Part shown: positions 19,608 to 31,103 of the stretch, piece by piece
Position numbering within the stretch: position 1 is the first letter of the stretch
Layout: every line of letters begins with the position of its first letter
Assembly: GCA_026636295.1 (NCBI GenBank)
Contig: CP089457.1
Location: forward strand, 186,001-250,000
Length of the DNA stretch: 64,000 bases
Source: Medakamo hakoo
Taxonomy: Eukaryota > Chlorophyta > Trebouxiophyceae > Coccomyxaceae
Reading direction: 5' to 3'
Notes under the pieces: model-generated
What the model saw: the letters and a program-made list of their open reading frames with translations, nothing else
Databases searched by the model: none
What the model was told of the DNA's origin: nothing
Made by a program: the position numbers and the translations under genes

Positions 19608-20588
19608 GGCAGCCAGGCGGGGCCGCGGGGGGTGGTGGGTTGCGCCCCCCGTCCCACCCGTCCACTCCCGGCGCTCCCGGCGCACGAAGGCACCCTCGAC
19701 CAAAGTTTTGCAGACGGAGAGAGGCCCCCTCCCTCCCTTTTTTTTGAGCCCTCCCCCTCTATCCCCCCGCGCGCCGGGCCTCCCCTGCCCGCCCTCACCC
19801 CCCACCCATTGCTGTGGGGGAGGGAGGGCCTGAGCGACCCGCACGCCCGTTTTTTGCACTTATTACTTCCCTTTTTACGCCCACCCCTTCTGTGCTTGCC
19901 TTGCGTGTGTGTGCGTGTGCATGTTTCCACGTGCGTCCCCCCGCCCTACATGGAAGGAGAAAAAAATGGGGATGTGGGACACGTGGCAGGTGGCCTCGGG
20001 TGTGGGCCCACGGCAACACACCGTGCGCCTCTCTCTCTCTGTGCCTCCCCTCCCTCCGGCCTGTGCGCCGTGGGAGGGAGTGGGGCCCGAGAGCGCGTTG
20101 GTCGCGCGGCCCGCCCGAAAGCCCTGCCCGCCGCCGTCGTCCCCACCCCCAACACAGTTTTGATGAGAGACACAAAAACAACGAGAGAACGAGAGAGAGA
20201 TGAGATACGAGAGAGATGACAGCCCCCCCTACGACTCCCTTTTACAAAGACCCCCAGCCCGCACTGATGTAACTGAGAGTGAGAGGAAATGAAACAGCTT
20301 TTCATTCGGCGGAGGACAAAAAAAATAGAGGGAGGTGAGAGGTTGAGCCGTGTGCCCACCCCCCACAGCCATGCCCCCCATTCCCCGCCCCAATAATAAT
20401 GAACGAACAAAAAGAATTGTATGGCTGTCTTTGCAAAGCAACAAAAAATATAAAGGGCGTCGGGTTTTGGCTGGCCTCTCCGCGTCTCCCCGTCCCCCCG
20501 CCCCCAGTGTCCCGTCGCTCGTCCCTCCAGCGCACGCTGCCAGCGCTCTCCCCCCCCCCTCCCACCCGCGCCCGCACCACCCCCTCAC
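19608..20588. other. Convergent 3' spacer between DUF506 gene and phosphatase
   Basis: About 980 bp with no gene. It holds a G/C hairpin at 19791-19829, an AT-richer block near 20200-20460 with GAGA repeats, and a C run near 20550-20560. The AT content is well above that of the flanking exons, as expected for untranslated sequence. Confidence 0.55.
19791..19829. repeat. G/C-rich imperfect hairpin in 3' spacer
   Basis: GCCCTCACCCCCCAC (19791-19805) faces GTGGGGGAGGGAGGGC (19814-19829) across an 8-nt loop. About 14 of 16 positions can pair. It lies about 185 bp after the DUF506 stop. Confidence 0.6.
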
Positions 20589-22337
20589 TCAAAACCGAAA
20601 GCCCTTGTCGCCCGCGCCCCCGCCACTCCCGTCCCCTCCCAGCCCGTTGCGGGCCAGCTCCACCGCCGCGGACGGCGGGCCGATGGTGCAGCCGGCCGGC
20701 TCCGCGGGCGTGAGGACGCGCACGGCGTCGTCCACACCCGACGGGTCGGCCCCGGGCACGACCTCCAGCACGGCCGGCATCGCATTCAAGACGCCCCGGG
20801 ACATGCCCACGTCCAGGCGCCACACCCGGCCGCCGCACTCGCAGTTGGCGCCGGCCAGCTGGGGCGTGTGGCCGACGACCAGGCGGGCGGCGCCCAGCGC
20901 GTCCAGGGCGGCGCCCGCGGCCGCGCACGCGTGGTGCCGCTCGTACGCAGACCCAAACCGCTCCTTGCCCACCGCCCGGTTCCACATGACCGACGACGCG
21001 TCGCCCATGGCCAGGAAGGGCGGCGGCGCGTGCGCGCCGTCGGGCAGGCGGTCGCCCCGCATCCAGGCCGCCACGTCGGCGTTGAGGCGGGGCAGGCCGT
21101 ACGTGACGTGCGCGGGCAGCAGGCCGCCGTGCGCAAAGACGGTCGCGCCGATGACGAGCACCGTCGGGTTGGCCGCCAGCTCGCGGGCGATGGGCCCGCC
21201 GGGCGAGTACAGGGCCAGGCGGGCGCGCAGCTGGGCGTCCAGCGAGGCCGCGCGCTCGCCGCGCAGGCCGGCCGCGGCCGCCGCCTCCCGGAACCCGCCC
21301 GGCGTCACATACCGAAAGTCGCCGCACACGTTGAGGGACTCGTGGTTGCCGTTGAGCATGTAGACGGCGCCGCCGGCGGCCCGGGCCTGGCGGTCCAGGT
21401 CGCGCAGGAGCATGATGACGCCGATCTCGTTGTCGCCCCGGTCCAGGACGTCGCCGAGCTGGACGACGACCGCGTCGCCGCCCGTCCAGACGGGGGACCG
21501 GCGCTCGTCCTCGGCCAGGACGCCGGCGATTTCGAGGGCGGCGATGCACTTGCCCAAGTCGCCGTGGACGTCGCCGACTGGTGTGGGGTGGTGAGGTGGT
21601 GGGGTGGGGGAGGGGGCGAGTGTGGGAGAGTGAGAGAGTGTGGGGGGGAGGGTGAGGTCGCGCGGGCGTTTTTTTTCTTCTCTGCGGGGCGCACGCGCGC
21701 GTTGGGGCGCCGCATTCGCGGCCGTGGTGGCGTCAAGGCCGAGACTTGAGGCACGTCTGGGCTAGCACGCCCACCAAGTGACCCACTGCGGGCCGAGTTG
21801 AGGGCGTCCGAGGGCCCGGCGCGCCCGCCCGCCGCGGTGGGGTAGAAACCACGCACGGGCGCAGACCCCGACCGCCAAGCAAAAAAAGGCGACAGGGGCC
21901 GCCCGGCACGCCCAGCCCCTCGCCACCGCAAACTCACTGGCAATGATGCGGCCCGTCGCCGTCACGTAGGTCGGCGGGTCGGGCGGGCGGTCGGGCGCCG
22001 AACTAGGCGCGGACGACGACCGGCCGCGGGCCGGCGCGCCGGCGTCGTCCACGGCCACAGCAGCACGCGGCCGCTCCGCCGTCGCGGACGCGCGTGGAGG
22101 GGGCGGCCGCCGGGACGGCGCGCCCTGCGCGGGCGCGCCTGACGGTCCGGCTTCACCGGCAGAGCGGGGCTGGAAGGGCAGGGCTCCCGCGCCGCCGTCG
22201 CCGGCCAGGCCCGCGGCCGGCGGCGCGGGGCCGGCGACGCGGCGCGGCTTTGGCAGACCCGGCGCGCCTGCGCGCCGGGTCCCGGCCGGCGCGCCGACCC
22301 CCCGGCCACGCAAGAGGCCGGGTGCGACAGGCGCCAT
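20589..22337 (-). CDS. Shewanella-like protein phosphatase (SLP), probably plastid
   Basis: A bacterial-type PPP-family serine/threonine phosphatase found in plants, algae and apicomplexans. Exons 22337-21938 and 21577-20589 join in phase 1 (GCC A/TC) to give 462 aa and restore the metal-binding motif GRIIAIGDVHGDL. The remaining PPP signatures are present: VVVQLGDVLDRGDNEIGV, YMLNGNHESLNV, TVFAHGGLLPAHV and LVVGHTPQ. The first 110 residues are Ala/Gly/Pro/Arg-rich and fit a plastid transit peptide, as in the SLP1 group. The 360-nt intron is C-rich at its 3' end. A kelch gene lies just upstream on the same strand. Substrates are not predictable. Confidence 0.87.
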
Positions 22338-22493
22338 GCAAGAGGCAGGCAGCGCGGGCGGAGGTGGAAAAGGGAAGGAGTGCGGGAGGCGCGTTCCCCC
22401 GGGCTCGCGGCCAATTTGTGTAGTGGGGGGGGGGAGTGTCACCCTGCGGCAGGGGCCAACCAACCCCTCGTGTGTCTTTTTTTTTTTTGCTAC

Positions 22494-24529
22494 TCAACCC
22501 CACCCGACCTCCAACACCCACGCGTCGCCGGAACAGGCGCCCGGCTCTGCGCCGCCGCCGCCCAGCGCCCGCCCGCCCACCAGGACGAGGCCGTCCGCCG
22601 ACGGCGCCGCCGCCGCTCCCACCGCCGCCGCCCACCGGGCCATGAGGCTCGCGCTGCCCGGCCGCGGCGACGGCGGCGGCGGTGCCGGGGGCAAGGGCGC
22701 GGCCGCCGCGCCCACCAGCGGCGGCGGGCCGGCGTCGCCCGCCCCGACGACGGCCGGCCGCGACCACACCCACCGCTCGGCGTCCAGGACAGCGACGCCG
22801 GCCGTGCCCGGGTTGTGCGGGTCGCGCCCGGCGACGACGAGCACGTGCCGGGATGCCGGGCCGACCGCGACGCCGACGGCGGGCGAGGGGGGGAGGTGGT
22901 GGTGGGCGGGCCGCCCGTCCTCGCCGCCACCGAAACACACCTCCGGCGCGTCTCCCACGACGTCCGCGCTGTGCTCCCGCCACGTCCAGGAGGGGATGTG
23001 CAGGGCGTGCACCTCCTTCAACAAAAAGGGGCGGCCGGTGCGGCCGGTGCCGCCCAAGACGACGAGGCGTTCCGCGCCGGGCGGGCCGACGAGCGCGGCG
23101 ATGTGGCCGGCCCGCGGCTTGGGCGGCGGGCCGCGCACGATGCCCGCCAGCGGCACCCAGGCCAGGCGGCCGGCGTCCAGGATGAACGCGTCATTGGTCA
23201 GCTTGCCGGCGTCGTCCGCGCCGCCAAAGGCCAGGGCCCGGCCGTCGGGCAGGCGGGTGAGGGAGGCGCCCGCCCGGGGCGGGGGCGGCGTCGGCCGTGC
23301 GAGCGGCGACGGCGGCAGGGGGTGCGGGGAGGGCTTGCGCGCCCCGCCCCCGCCCCCACCCCGCAAAGGCAGGCGGATGAAGAGTCCGGCCGCCGCGTCC
23401 AACATGGCGGGCGAAGCCAGGGCGCCCCCGCGCCCGCCCGCCCCGCCGTAGACGACGAGGCGGTCGCCGTCCACGGTCGAGGCGGGTGCCGCCGCCGGGC
23501 CGCCCCGCGCGCCGTCCTCGCCGCCCTCGTCCGGCAGGCTCGGCCCGGGCGTCCAGCGCGCCGCGGACCGCGGCCCGCCCGGTCCGCGGCCCAGGCGCAG
23601 GAGCCAGGTGTCGTCCAGGGGCGCGCCGGCCGCGTCCCAGCCGCCCACCAGGGCCAGGGACGGCGGGTTGACCGTGGCCGGGCCAGGGCTGGACGCGCCG
23701 CCGCCGGCCACGCATCCCGCCGCCGCCGCCTGGCGAGGGAGGCGGGCGAGGGCGGCGCCCCAGCGTGGGGCGGGCGTGCCACCGCCGGCGATGGTGGCGG
23801 ACCGGGGCAGGTCCAGCCGGCGCCAGGCGACGGTGGTGGGCGGGCCAGCAGGGGGGGGACGTGCGGTGGAGGTGGAGGTGGAGGTGGCAGGAGGCGGCGG
23901 CAGGGGCGGCGGCGGTGGTGGGAGCGCCGCCGCCGTCGTCGCCACGCTCGCAGCGGAGGAAGACCGCGGCCTCTTCGCAGGCGGCGTCGCCGCCGTGCCC
24001 GCACCGGCCGCGGCGGCGGCCCCAAAGCAGAGCGGGCGGCGCGTCGGCGGTCGCCCTTGGTGGTGCGGGGGGCACAGCGGCGACGGCGCGGCCGCGGTCG
24101 TGCGGGGCGCCGTCACCGCGGCGGGACAGCCCTCAGGCGGCGTCGCAGCCGCTGTGACGGCCGCGATGGCCGCGGCAGCCGCCGACGCCGCCAGGGCGGC
24201 GAGGTCGACGCACGGGCCTGGCGTCGGGTCGGCCTGCTGCGGCATCGGCGGTTCGGACGAGCGCGCCGGGCTGGACAGAGCGCTGGTCGGGCCGTCCGCT
24301 TTTTCACCACCTGCACAGACCGGTACGGCCGCCAGCCAGGCGGGCAGGGCGTCCGGTGGCGTGGCGGGCGCTGTTGTGTGTGTGCAAGGAGGAGGGAGGG
24401 CGTTTTTTTGAGCGGTGCAAAGGGAAAACAGCTGCGCCCTTCCGTCTCCTCACGCCACCCCACACACCACTCACCTGGCCTCGCGGCTGCGCGCCGCGTG
24501 GAAGTGGAACGTCGGCGTCGAGCATCCAT
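22494..24529 (-). CDS. Kelch-repeat beta-propeller protein
   Basis: Exons 24529-24475 and 24370-22494 join in phase 1 to give 643 aa. The first exon encodes MDARRRRSTSTRRAAARP. The join continues APATPPDALPAWLAAV and then enters a long Ala/Thr/Pro-rich stretch. Six kelch blades can be counted from their double glycines: SLALVGGWD, DRLVVYGGAGG, GRALAFGGADD, RLVVLGGTGRTG, HVLVVAGRDPHN and GLVLVGGRALG. Each is followed about 15-40 residues later by an aromatic or Trp position such as DDTWLLRLG or WREHS. Kelch propellers bind partner proteins. No second domain (F-box, BTB, ACBP) is seen, so the role is unknown. The start is shared with a divergent kinase promoter. Confidence 0.75.
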
Positions 24530-24706
24530 GGTTGGAGGAGAAGACGAGAGTCGGCGCTTCCGTGGGACGCCCCCGCGAGAAAAAAAAAGAAAGCAAAAGT
24601 GATCCCCGCGTCTGTCAGGCCGCAAACTCAAAAAATCGGGGAGAAAAGGCGCGGCCGCGCGGGCCCGCTTTGCCGGGTTTCACTCGCCCGCTGACCGCTC
24701 GCTCAA
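24530..24706. promoter_or_regulatory. Divergent promoter between kelch gene and kinase
   Basis: Only 177 bp separate the two ATGs. The middle is relatively A-rich (24580-24600) and otherwise GC-rich. No TATA box or known operator is recognised. Confidence 0.45.
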
Positions 24707-27047
24707 ATGGCCGACCGTCCACCCTCTCCGCACCTTGCGGGCGAGGCCGAGACGCGGGGCGCTGACGCGCCCACCACGAGCTACGCAGCACCGGCGGCGA
24801 GACCGAATTCGTCCGTGCCGCCTCCGCCACCGCGCCCGCCCCGCCTCGTCACGTCCTGGGGTGAAGACGACGACGACGATGAAGACGACGAAGACGATGA
24901 CGTCCCGTCGGAGGACCCAGCACCGACGCCGGCCCCAGCCTGGCCGCTGGCGTCGCCCGCGCTCGTGGCGGGGCGTGCGCGCCGCCCACCCGCCGCCGCT
25001 GCAGCTGCTGCTGCTGCTGCTCCTGTCGCCGCGGCGACGCCGCCGCAGCCCAAGCACGCCCGCCCTCCGACCCTGGACACCAACCCGGAGTCCCGGTTCG
25101 AGCTGCTGGACGAACTGGGGCGCGGCTCGCACGGCGCGGTGTACGCGGCGCACGACGGCCTGACGGGCCGCCTGGTCGCGGTGAAGGTAGTCGCCGCGGT
25201 GGGCGCGGACGCGGGCGCGTTGGCGCGGGAGGTGGACGCGTTGGTCGGCTGTGCGCACCCGGCCGTCGTCCAACACATTGTGCGTTTGGGATGAGAGAGA
25301 GAGAGGGAGAGGGGGGGCGAGGAGGCGGGCCACGCGCGCGACCAGCGCACCCCCGCACACCACCTCACTCCATGCCCCTCCCATCCATCCATGTTTTTCA
25401 ACCACACATCAACAGGGCGCGTGGCGGTCCCGCCGGGGCGACATGTGGATCGCCATGGAGCTGTGCGACGGCGGGTCGGTGGCGGACGCTGTCGCCGCGG
25501 CTCGGAGCGCGCGGCTGCCCGCGCCTCCCCCCGGCGCGCCGCCCCGGCCGCCGCCACCCCCCGCCGCGGCGGCCGCGGCCGCCCTGGGCCCGCTCTCCGA
25601 AGCGGAAGTCGCGCTCGTCATCGGCTCCGCCGCCGCGGCCATCGCCCACCTGCACGCCCGCGGCCAGGTCCACCGCGACGTCAAGTGCGGGAACCTGCTG
25701 TTGTGCGGCGGCGGCGGCGGCGGACGCGGACGCGGCGAGGAGCCAAGCCTGGTGAAGCTCGCCGACTTTGGCGTGGCCGCGCCGCTCTCCCGCTCCGTCT
25801 CGCGCCGGGCGTCTTTCGTGGGGACCCCGCACTGGATGGCGCCCGAAGTCATCCGCGAAGAGTCCGGGTACGGCGCGGCCGTGGATGTGTGGGGCCTGGG
25901 CATCGCGGCGATCGAAGCCGCGGAGGGCGTGCCCCCGCGCTGGGACGCCCACCCCGTCCGCGTCCTGTTTCAAATTTCCGCCGACCCGCCGCCCCGGCTG
26001 GGCGACGGAGGCGGCGGCGGCGGGCGTGCTGCGCACTGGTCGTCCTCCTTCATCGACTTTGTCGACGCCTGCCTGGTCAAGGACCCGGCGCTCCGGCCGG
26101 CCGCGGCGGACGTGTGCGGCCACCCCTTTGTCGCGGCCGTCACCGGCGCGGGCGAGGACGCGCGCGCGGCCTGGCTGGCCCGCCGCGGGCCGCGCTGCGC
26201 CCAAGGCGCGCCCGACGCGCCCGCTCTCTCAGCCGGCCGTGCGCGCCTCGCCCAACGCGCGTCTGCTGCCGCTGCGGCCCGTGTCCCGGCCCGCACAGCG
26301 GCCGGCCAGCGCTCGCAGCGCAAGGCGGCCGAGGGCGGCGCGTGGCCGGGCGGCGCGTGGCCGGGCCTGGCGCCGCCGGGGCAGGAAGGCAACAGTGGTG
26401 GCGGCGCCTGGTGGTCGGCCAGCGCGGCGGTGGAGCCTGTGCCGGCCACGCCGCCGTCCCTGGCCGCGACGGCGACGACGGCAACGGCCACGACCGGCTC
26501 GGGCGGCGGCGGGCGTGGGCGCGGTGGGAGTGAGGCCGGCGCGGGCAGTGCGGACGGGTCGGGCGCCGGGTCTGGCGGTGGCGATTATGCGGCTGCCCTG
26601 GCCGCTGCGGGCGGGCTGGGCGGGTGGGGTGCGGCACCACCGCCTGTCGTCGCACCACCCGCCGCCCTCCCCGAAAAGCCGCCGACCCGGGCCGAGGACG
26701 AAGAGCCGACGCCCGCGCCGCCGACGGCGCTGGCGGCCGCCATTTCGGCGGCGCGGGCGCTGGGCGTGCAGGTGGACGCCCTGCCGGTCGTGCGGGCGGC
26801 GGTGCACGCGCCGGCCGCGGCGTTGCTGGACGGCGGGGCTGGGGGTGGGGTGCTGCTGCCGCTGGGGTGGGGAGAGAGCGCGGCGCTGCGGGAGGAAGAG
26901 GCGGACGAAAACAGGGCCCCCCTCCCGTTTGCTGTGGCCCAAGTCCGGCGGGTGGCGGCCCATGGGATTCAAGCGCTGAAGGAAGGTGGTGGGAGTGAGG
27001 GCGGGGTGCGGGCGGTGGTGGCGGTGGTGGAGAGGGTGGGGATGTAG
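24707..27047 (+). CDS. STE20-type (MST/GCK-like) protein kinase
   Basis: Exons 24707-25279 and 25416-27047 join in phase 0 to give 734 aa. The N-terminus is Pro-rich with a strongly acidic run (GEDDDDDEDDEDDDVP). The kinase domain spans about residues 120-400: glycine loop LGRGSHGAVY, AVKVV with the ATP-anchoring Lys, the HRDVKCGN catalytic loop, KLADFGVAAPL with the metal-binding Asp, and SFVGTPHWMAPEVI, the STE20 activation-segment signature. The join gives HPAVVQHI/GAWRSRRGDMWIAMEL. The C-terminal 330 residues are Ala/Gly/Pro-rich without a recognised SARAH or CNH domain. The subfamily is therefore uncertain: MST-like by activation loop, with no regulatory tail to confirm it. Confidence 0.88.
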
Positions 27048-27430
27048 CGTGGGGTGCGGAGACAAAAAAAACTCGCCCGTCTGTTCACACGACCTGTTCG
27101 CTCGTTACACGAAAACGCACACGTCGCGGGCCGGCAAAAAAACAGGAGCCGTGGACGCCGCGAAAAACACGCACCCGTTTTACCAGGCGTGGGCCCGCGC
27201 TCTCCATCCATTTTAACTCAAGTCAAAAGTAAAAGAAGGGGGGATGGCGCGCGTATAGTTTTTTTTTTCAACCGCGGCGACCCTCCCATAAACCGCCCGG
27301 CCAGGCATTAGCCGGATGCGGGAATCGAATTGTGTAAAATCTCGTCGACGAGCGGGAATAGGCCAAGGCCGCGCGCGCGGCGCGCTGGCTCCAACCCGCT
27401 CCCCCGCCTGTCGTTTCCTTCCGCTCTCCT
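27048..27430. other. Convergent 3' spacer between kinase and Gly/Cys-rich gene
   Basis: No gene is seen. The block is AT-richer than its surroundings. It contains the 12-nt palindrome CTCGTCGACGAG (27341-27352), a 14-nt GC palindrome (27368-27381) and a GTGTAA element near 27332. I examined the stretch 27285-27355 as a possible tRNA and rejected it. Confidence 0.5.
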
Positions 27431-29553
27431 TCACTTCTGGCCGCACTGAGGGGCCAGCACGCAGGCACCGTAGGACGGGTCGTAGTAGAAGCAGCTGTCG
27501 CAGCCCTGCTCGACGCACACGCCGGTCCAGCCTGTGAGTGCGTGGGAGGTGGGTGGGTGGGGGGATGAGACGGAACCTTCCGAGCGGCCGCCACACCAGC
27601 CGCGCCCCCGCCTTTCAAGCCGACTCCATTCCTCACCGTTGTACTGCTGCAGGGGGCAGCAGGACGGCTGCCACTGCGTGCCACCGCACGGGTAGAAGCA
27701 GGGCGCTGTGGAGGTGTGAGGGAGAGGGGGGGGGCGGCGTGTGAGCGTGCGGAGGGATGGATGGAGTGAATAACCAAGCTCGCCCGCCCCCACGACAAAA
27801 AACTCACGGCAGGAGCCGCCGTCCCACATGAACTGGCCGCAACCGAACGCGCCGCCGGTCCAGCGGCCGTACCACAGGAGCGTGCACCAGTAAGCGCCGG
27901 CCTTCCAGCTGTGGACGAGTGAGAAAGAGGGCGGGAAGGGGGGAGGGGGCGTGAGTGTTGCTGGATGGAAACAAGAAACGGCCGCCAAAGATTGACCTCA
28001 TTTTTTCCGTTCACCAAACTCACCAGCCGCCGAAGGGGTCGAACCAGCCGCCCGTCCAGAAGTTCCTGCAGGGTGGGGCGTGTTGGGGGTTGGAAAGAAA
28101 GGGGTGAGAGCGGGCGTGTCGGCGTGTGTGTGTTGGGGGTCCCCAGCGCGGTCGGGCACCTCGCACGACCACCCGCCCTCCCCCCCGTGTCTCCACGTTC
28201 TTTCGCCGACGCACCACGGACGGTTCCACTGAGGCGTCCACCAAAGGTTGCGGTTGATGTTGACGTTGTTGACTGTCGGAAGGGTTGGGCGGAGAGAGGT
28301 GTGCGTGGAGGGGTGAAGGGCGGACGAGAGAAGGGTGGAGAGGGGGGACAAGAGAGGGCGTGTGCGCGCGCCCCCCAAAACCCAAAACGCACTGTTGATG
28401 TTGACGTCACCGCCGCCCGGACGCTTGCCATCCTTGTTGAAGACGTTGGCGACGCCCTGTGTGGATGTGTTCGGGCGTGAAAGTGTCAGTTTTTTTTGTT
28501 TTGGGCCGGGCGTGCGCGAGTCTCTCCCCCCCCCCCCCTTCCCCAAGCGCTGCGCGCCCCCCGGACACCAGACGCACGTTGTCGTATCCCGGGTCATGGC
28601 TCCAGTCAAAGCCCCCTCCGTTGCCGTTTCCGCCCTTGTTCCAGTCGTTTCCGTTTCCGTTTCCGTTCCAGGCCTAGCGCGCGGGAAGTTTTGTGAGAGG
28701 GGAGGTGGTGAGAGACAGGGGGATGGACTGCGCGCGCGCACGCCGCAGCCGCTCACACGGCACGCACACGCACACAGCGCGCACAGCGCGCGCACCTTGT
28801 TGTCCTTGTTGTCGCCGCCGCCCTGGTTGCCCTGGCCTTGGCCCTGGTTCCCGTTGTCGGCCGGCTGAGCGGGCAAGGGTGTGCGCGGGAGCGTTTTTGT
28901 TTTGAGCACGCGCGGCAGGTCGGGAAGAGCGCGCGCGGGCCGGCCCACCGCCTTCCCCCCCTCGCACCTCGCGCTCGGCTCACCTTGTTGTCACCACCGC
29001 CACCGCCGCCCTGGTTGTTCTGGCCGCCGTTGTTTCCATCCCACGGCTGGAAGGTGTCGGCAGCAAAAAATGGGGACGGGCGTGAGGACGAAAGAAGCGT
29101 ATGCTGGAGGGACGCAGTGCACCCCCGCCGCCGCCGCGTGACCGCGCGCCCACTGCAACCGCACCTTTGAGTCGCCGCCCTGGCCGCCCTGGCCGCCCTG
29201 GCCATTGTTGCCGCCGTCCCAGGGTTTGGCGCCGCCGCCATTGTCGCCGGCGTTGCCGCCGCCGTTGCCGTTGCCGCCTCCCGCTTTGTTCCACCCGCCC
29301 GCGTCGCCGCCGCCGCCGCCGCCGCCGGAGTTGCCGCCCCAAGATCCCCAGCCGCCGCGGTCGCCGCCGCCGCCGCCGCCGCCGCCGCCCTGTGTGTTTT
29401 TTGGTGGAGGGGCGTGCGTGAGGGTTTGTGGCTCATGTGGCGAGGACGCCGCCCACGGCCGGAAGAACAAAAAAAGGAAAAACGTGCCGACGGTGCGGGC
29501 TTCGCCTCCGGCGCGCCGCCGCCGCCGCCGCCTTGCCCACCCCACGACGGCCA

Positions 29554-29584
<31 letters not shown>

Positions 29585-30093
29585 CCACCGCTGGGAGCGG
29601 GGCGCGACCAGCCACCCCCACCACCCCCGCCACCACCCTGAATGAGGGATTCGTGAAATATTTGGCGCACGTGTGAAAAAACCAGCGACGCGGGGGTTGG
29701 GCACACTCCGATCGACCGCCTCCATCCGGTCCCCCCCGCTCTGAGAAAAGACACGCCCAGTCCCACTCACCATCGACCAGCCGCCGCCGCCGCCGCCGCC
29801 GCCGCCTCCAAAGCCGCCAAAGCCACCGCCGCCGCGGCCGCGGCCTTGCGCGTGGACGGCGACGACTGTGTGATGGGGGAGGTGAAGGGGCGGTGAGAAG
29901 CCTGGTCTGTCGTGGTGGTGGTGGCGCGCGCGACCCAGCACCCCGCCGCGCGCGCGCGCCGCGCATTTCCTCTCCAGCAACGTCTCTCCTTCAATGCCCC
30001 GCGCGCGCCCCGCCCGCTGGCCTCTCCCGCCCACCGCTCACCGTTGGCCAGGGCCAGGGCCGCCAGGACGACGAGCAGCATGCGTGCCCGCAT
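27431..30093 (-). CDS. Secreted Gly/Asn/Gln-rich and Cys-rich protein, many exons
   Basis: I do not recognise the family. Twelve exons join in frame to give 344 aa: 30093-30042, 29865-29771, 29389-29165, 29046-28984, 28864-28796, 28673-28578, 28456-28393, 28272-28215, 28065-28024, 27908-27808, 27705-27637 and 27531-27431. Exon 1 encodes a signal peptide (MRARMLLVVLAALALAN, then VVAVHAQ). The middle exons each carry a Gly/Asn/Gln-rich unit, several ending D(N/S)K exactly at the donor. The C-terminal 110 residues carry about a dozen cysteines and many aromatics (GGCWKAGAYWC, GGSCPPCFYPC, CDSCFYYDPSYGACVLAPQC). It is probably a wall or matrix protein with a disulfide-bonded end. A further Gly-rich block starting at 29637 looks coding but has no phase-compatible donor. 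The downstream paralogue on the same strand shares the Cys-rich tail. Confidence 0.68.
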
Positions 30094-31103
30094 CGTGCCG
30101 GCGCCTGCAGTGTGCGGGACGGGGATACGTGTGAGTGGGCTTGGGTCGCTCGTGGTCGTGCGCCAGAAGCCGGCGAGCGCCTGACGGGGCAGGGGGGGCG
30201 GCCGGCGTCACGGCGGGCGGTCGAAACACAGGCCGGGCAATTTTTCGCTCCCGCCTGGCACGGCCAGTGTCCTGCGCACGCGTGGAGATTGGATGACCCT
30301 CGTCTCGGTGCCACCGTGGCGCGTGGCGGGAAAAAATGCAGACGCCGCATTGTCGCACGCGCGGGGCCTCTAAAAGGGCGCCCGGCGCGCCCGATTCCGT
30401 CCGCACGGCCACTTGATGAATGCCAACGCGTAGGCAGCCGGGCATGGGGCCTCAGCAAGTGCGCACCTGTCTGATTCAAGCGAGGAAAGAGTGCTTTTTT
30501 GACGGCGCTTGCACTCTGCCGTGTTTTTTTTGTCGAGTGAGTTGTTGAGATGGCGGCGGGGATGGGTTGAGGGATGATGGGCCGCGGCCCATCCCGCACT
30601 CCCAGGCGGGTCGACAAGTGAAACGCCGGAGCCCGTGGACGCCCCGGCACGGCGTGTTCCAAGCCCCCGCCTCACATAGACCACCACCTCCACCACCAAA
30701 CCCACGTCGCGCGCGCAAGTCTCCGTTTTATTTACACAAAGCAACTTCCAGGCGAAATCAAATCCTTCTAACCAGGGGGGGGGACGTGTCTTTCACTCTC
30801 ATTTCTCTCACCGCCACAAGCACCGGCCTCCCGAGCGGCAAGCGCCAGGAAGGCCAGGGCGGGGCAGCGCGCATCACGCGCGCTCTCACTCAAAGCAAAT
30901 TCATAGCAAATTCTCAAGTTTTTGTTTTCGCGGGCCGTCTTACCGTGTTTCTGTGCTCCGCACGCCGCACCCATCAACCATGAAAAAAAAAAGGCGCGTT
31001 GAGTCGCGCTCACGCGCCGGCAAGCAAGTCTTTGTTTTTCCGCACAAGGCGACAGTAGGCGCCGCACGCCCCTCCTTGTCTCAGCCGCCCTGTTGTTGTG
31101 TGT
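30094..31103. other. Spacer between two tandem secreted-protein genes
   Basis: About 1 kb that must hold the promoter of the 27.4-30.1 kb gene and the 3' region of the 31.1-32.7 kb gene. I see no third gene. The 30470-31060 part is AT-richer with several A and T runs and a G run at 30776-30784. No conserved element is recognised. Confidence 0.45.

Noticed and set aside
27285-27355. Possible tRNA, because GGGAATCGAAT on the plus strand resembles a T-arm
   Set aside because: The T-stem does not pair, no D-arm or anticodon stem fits at the right distance, and no acceptor stem closes.
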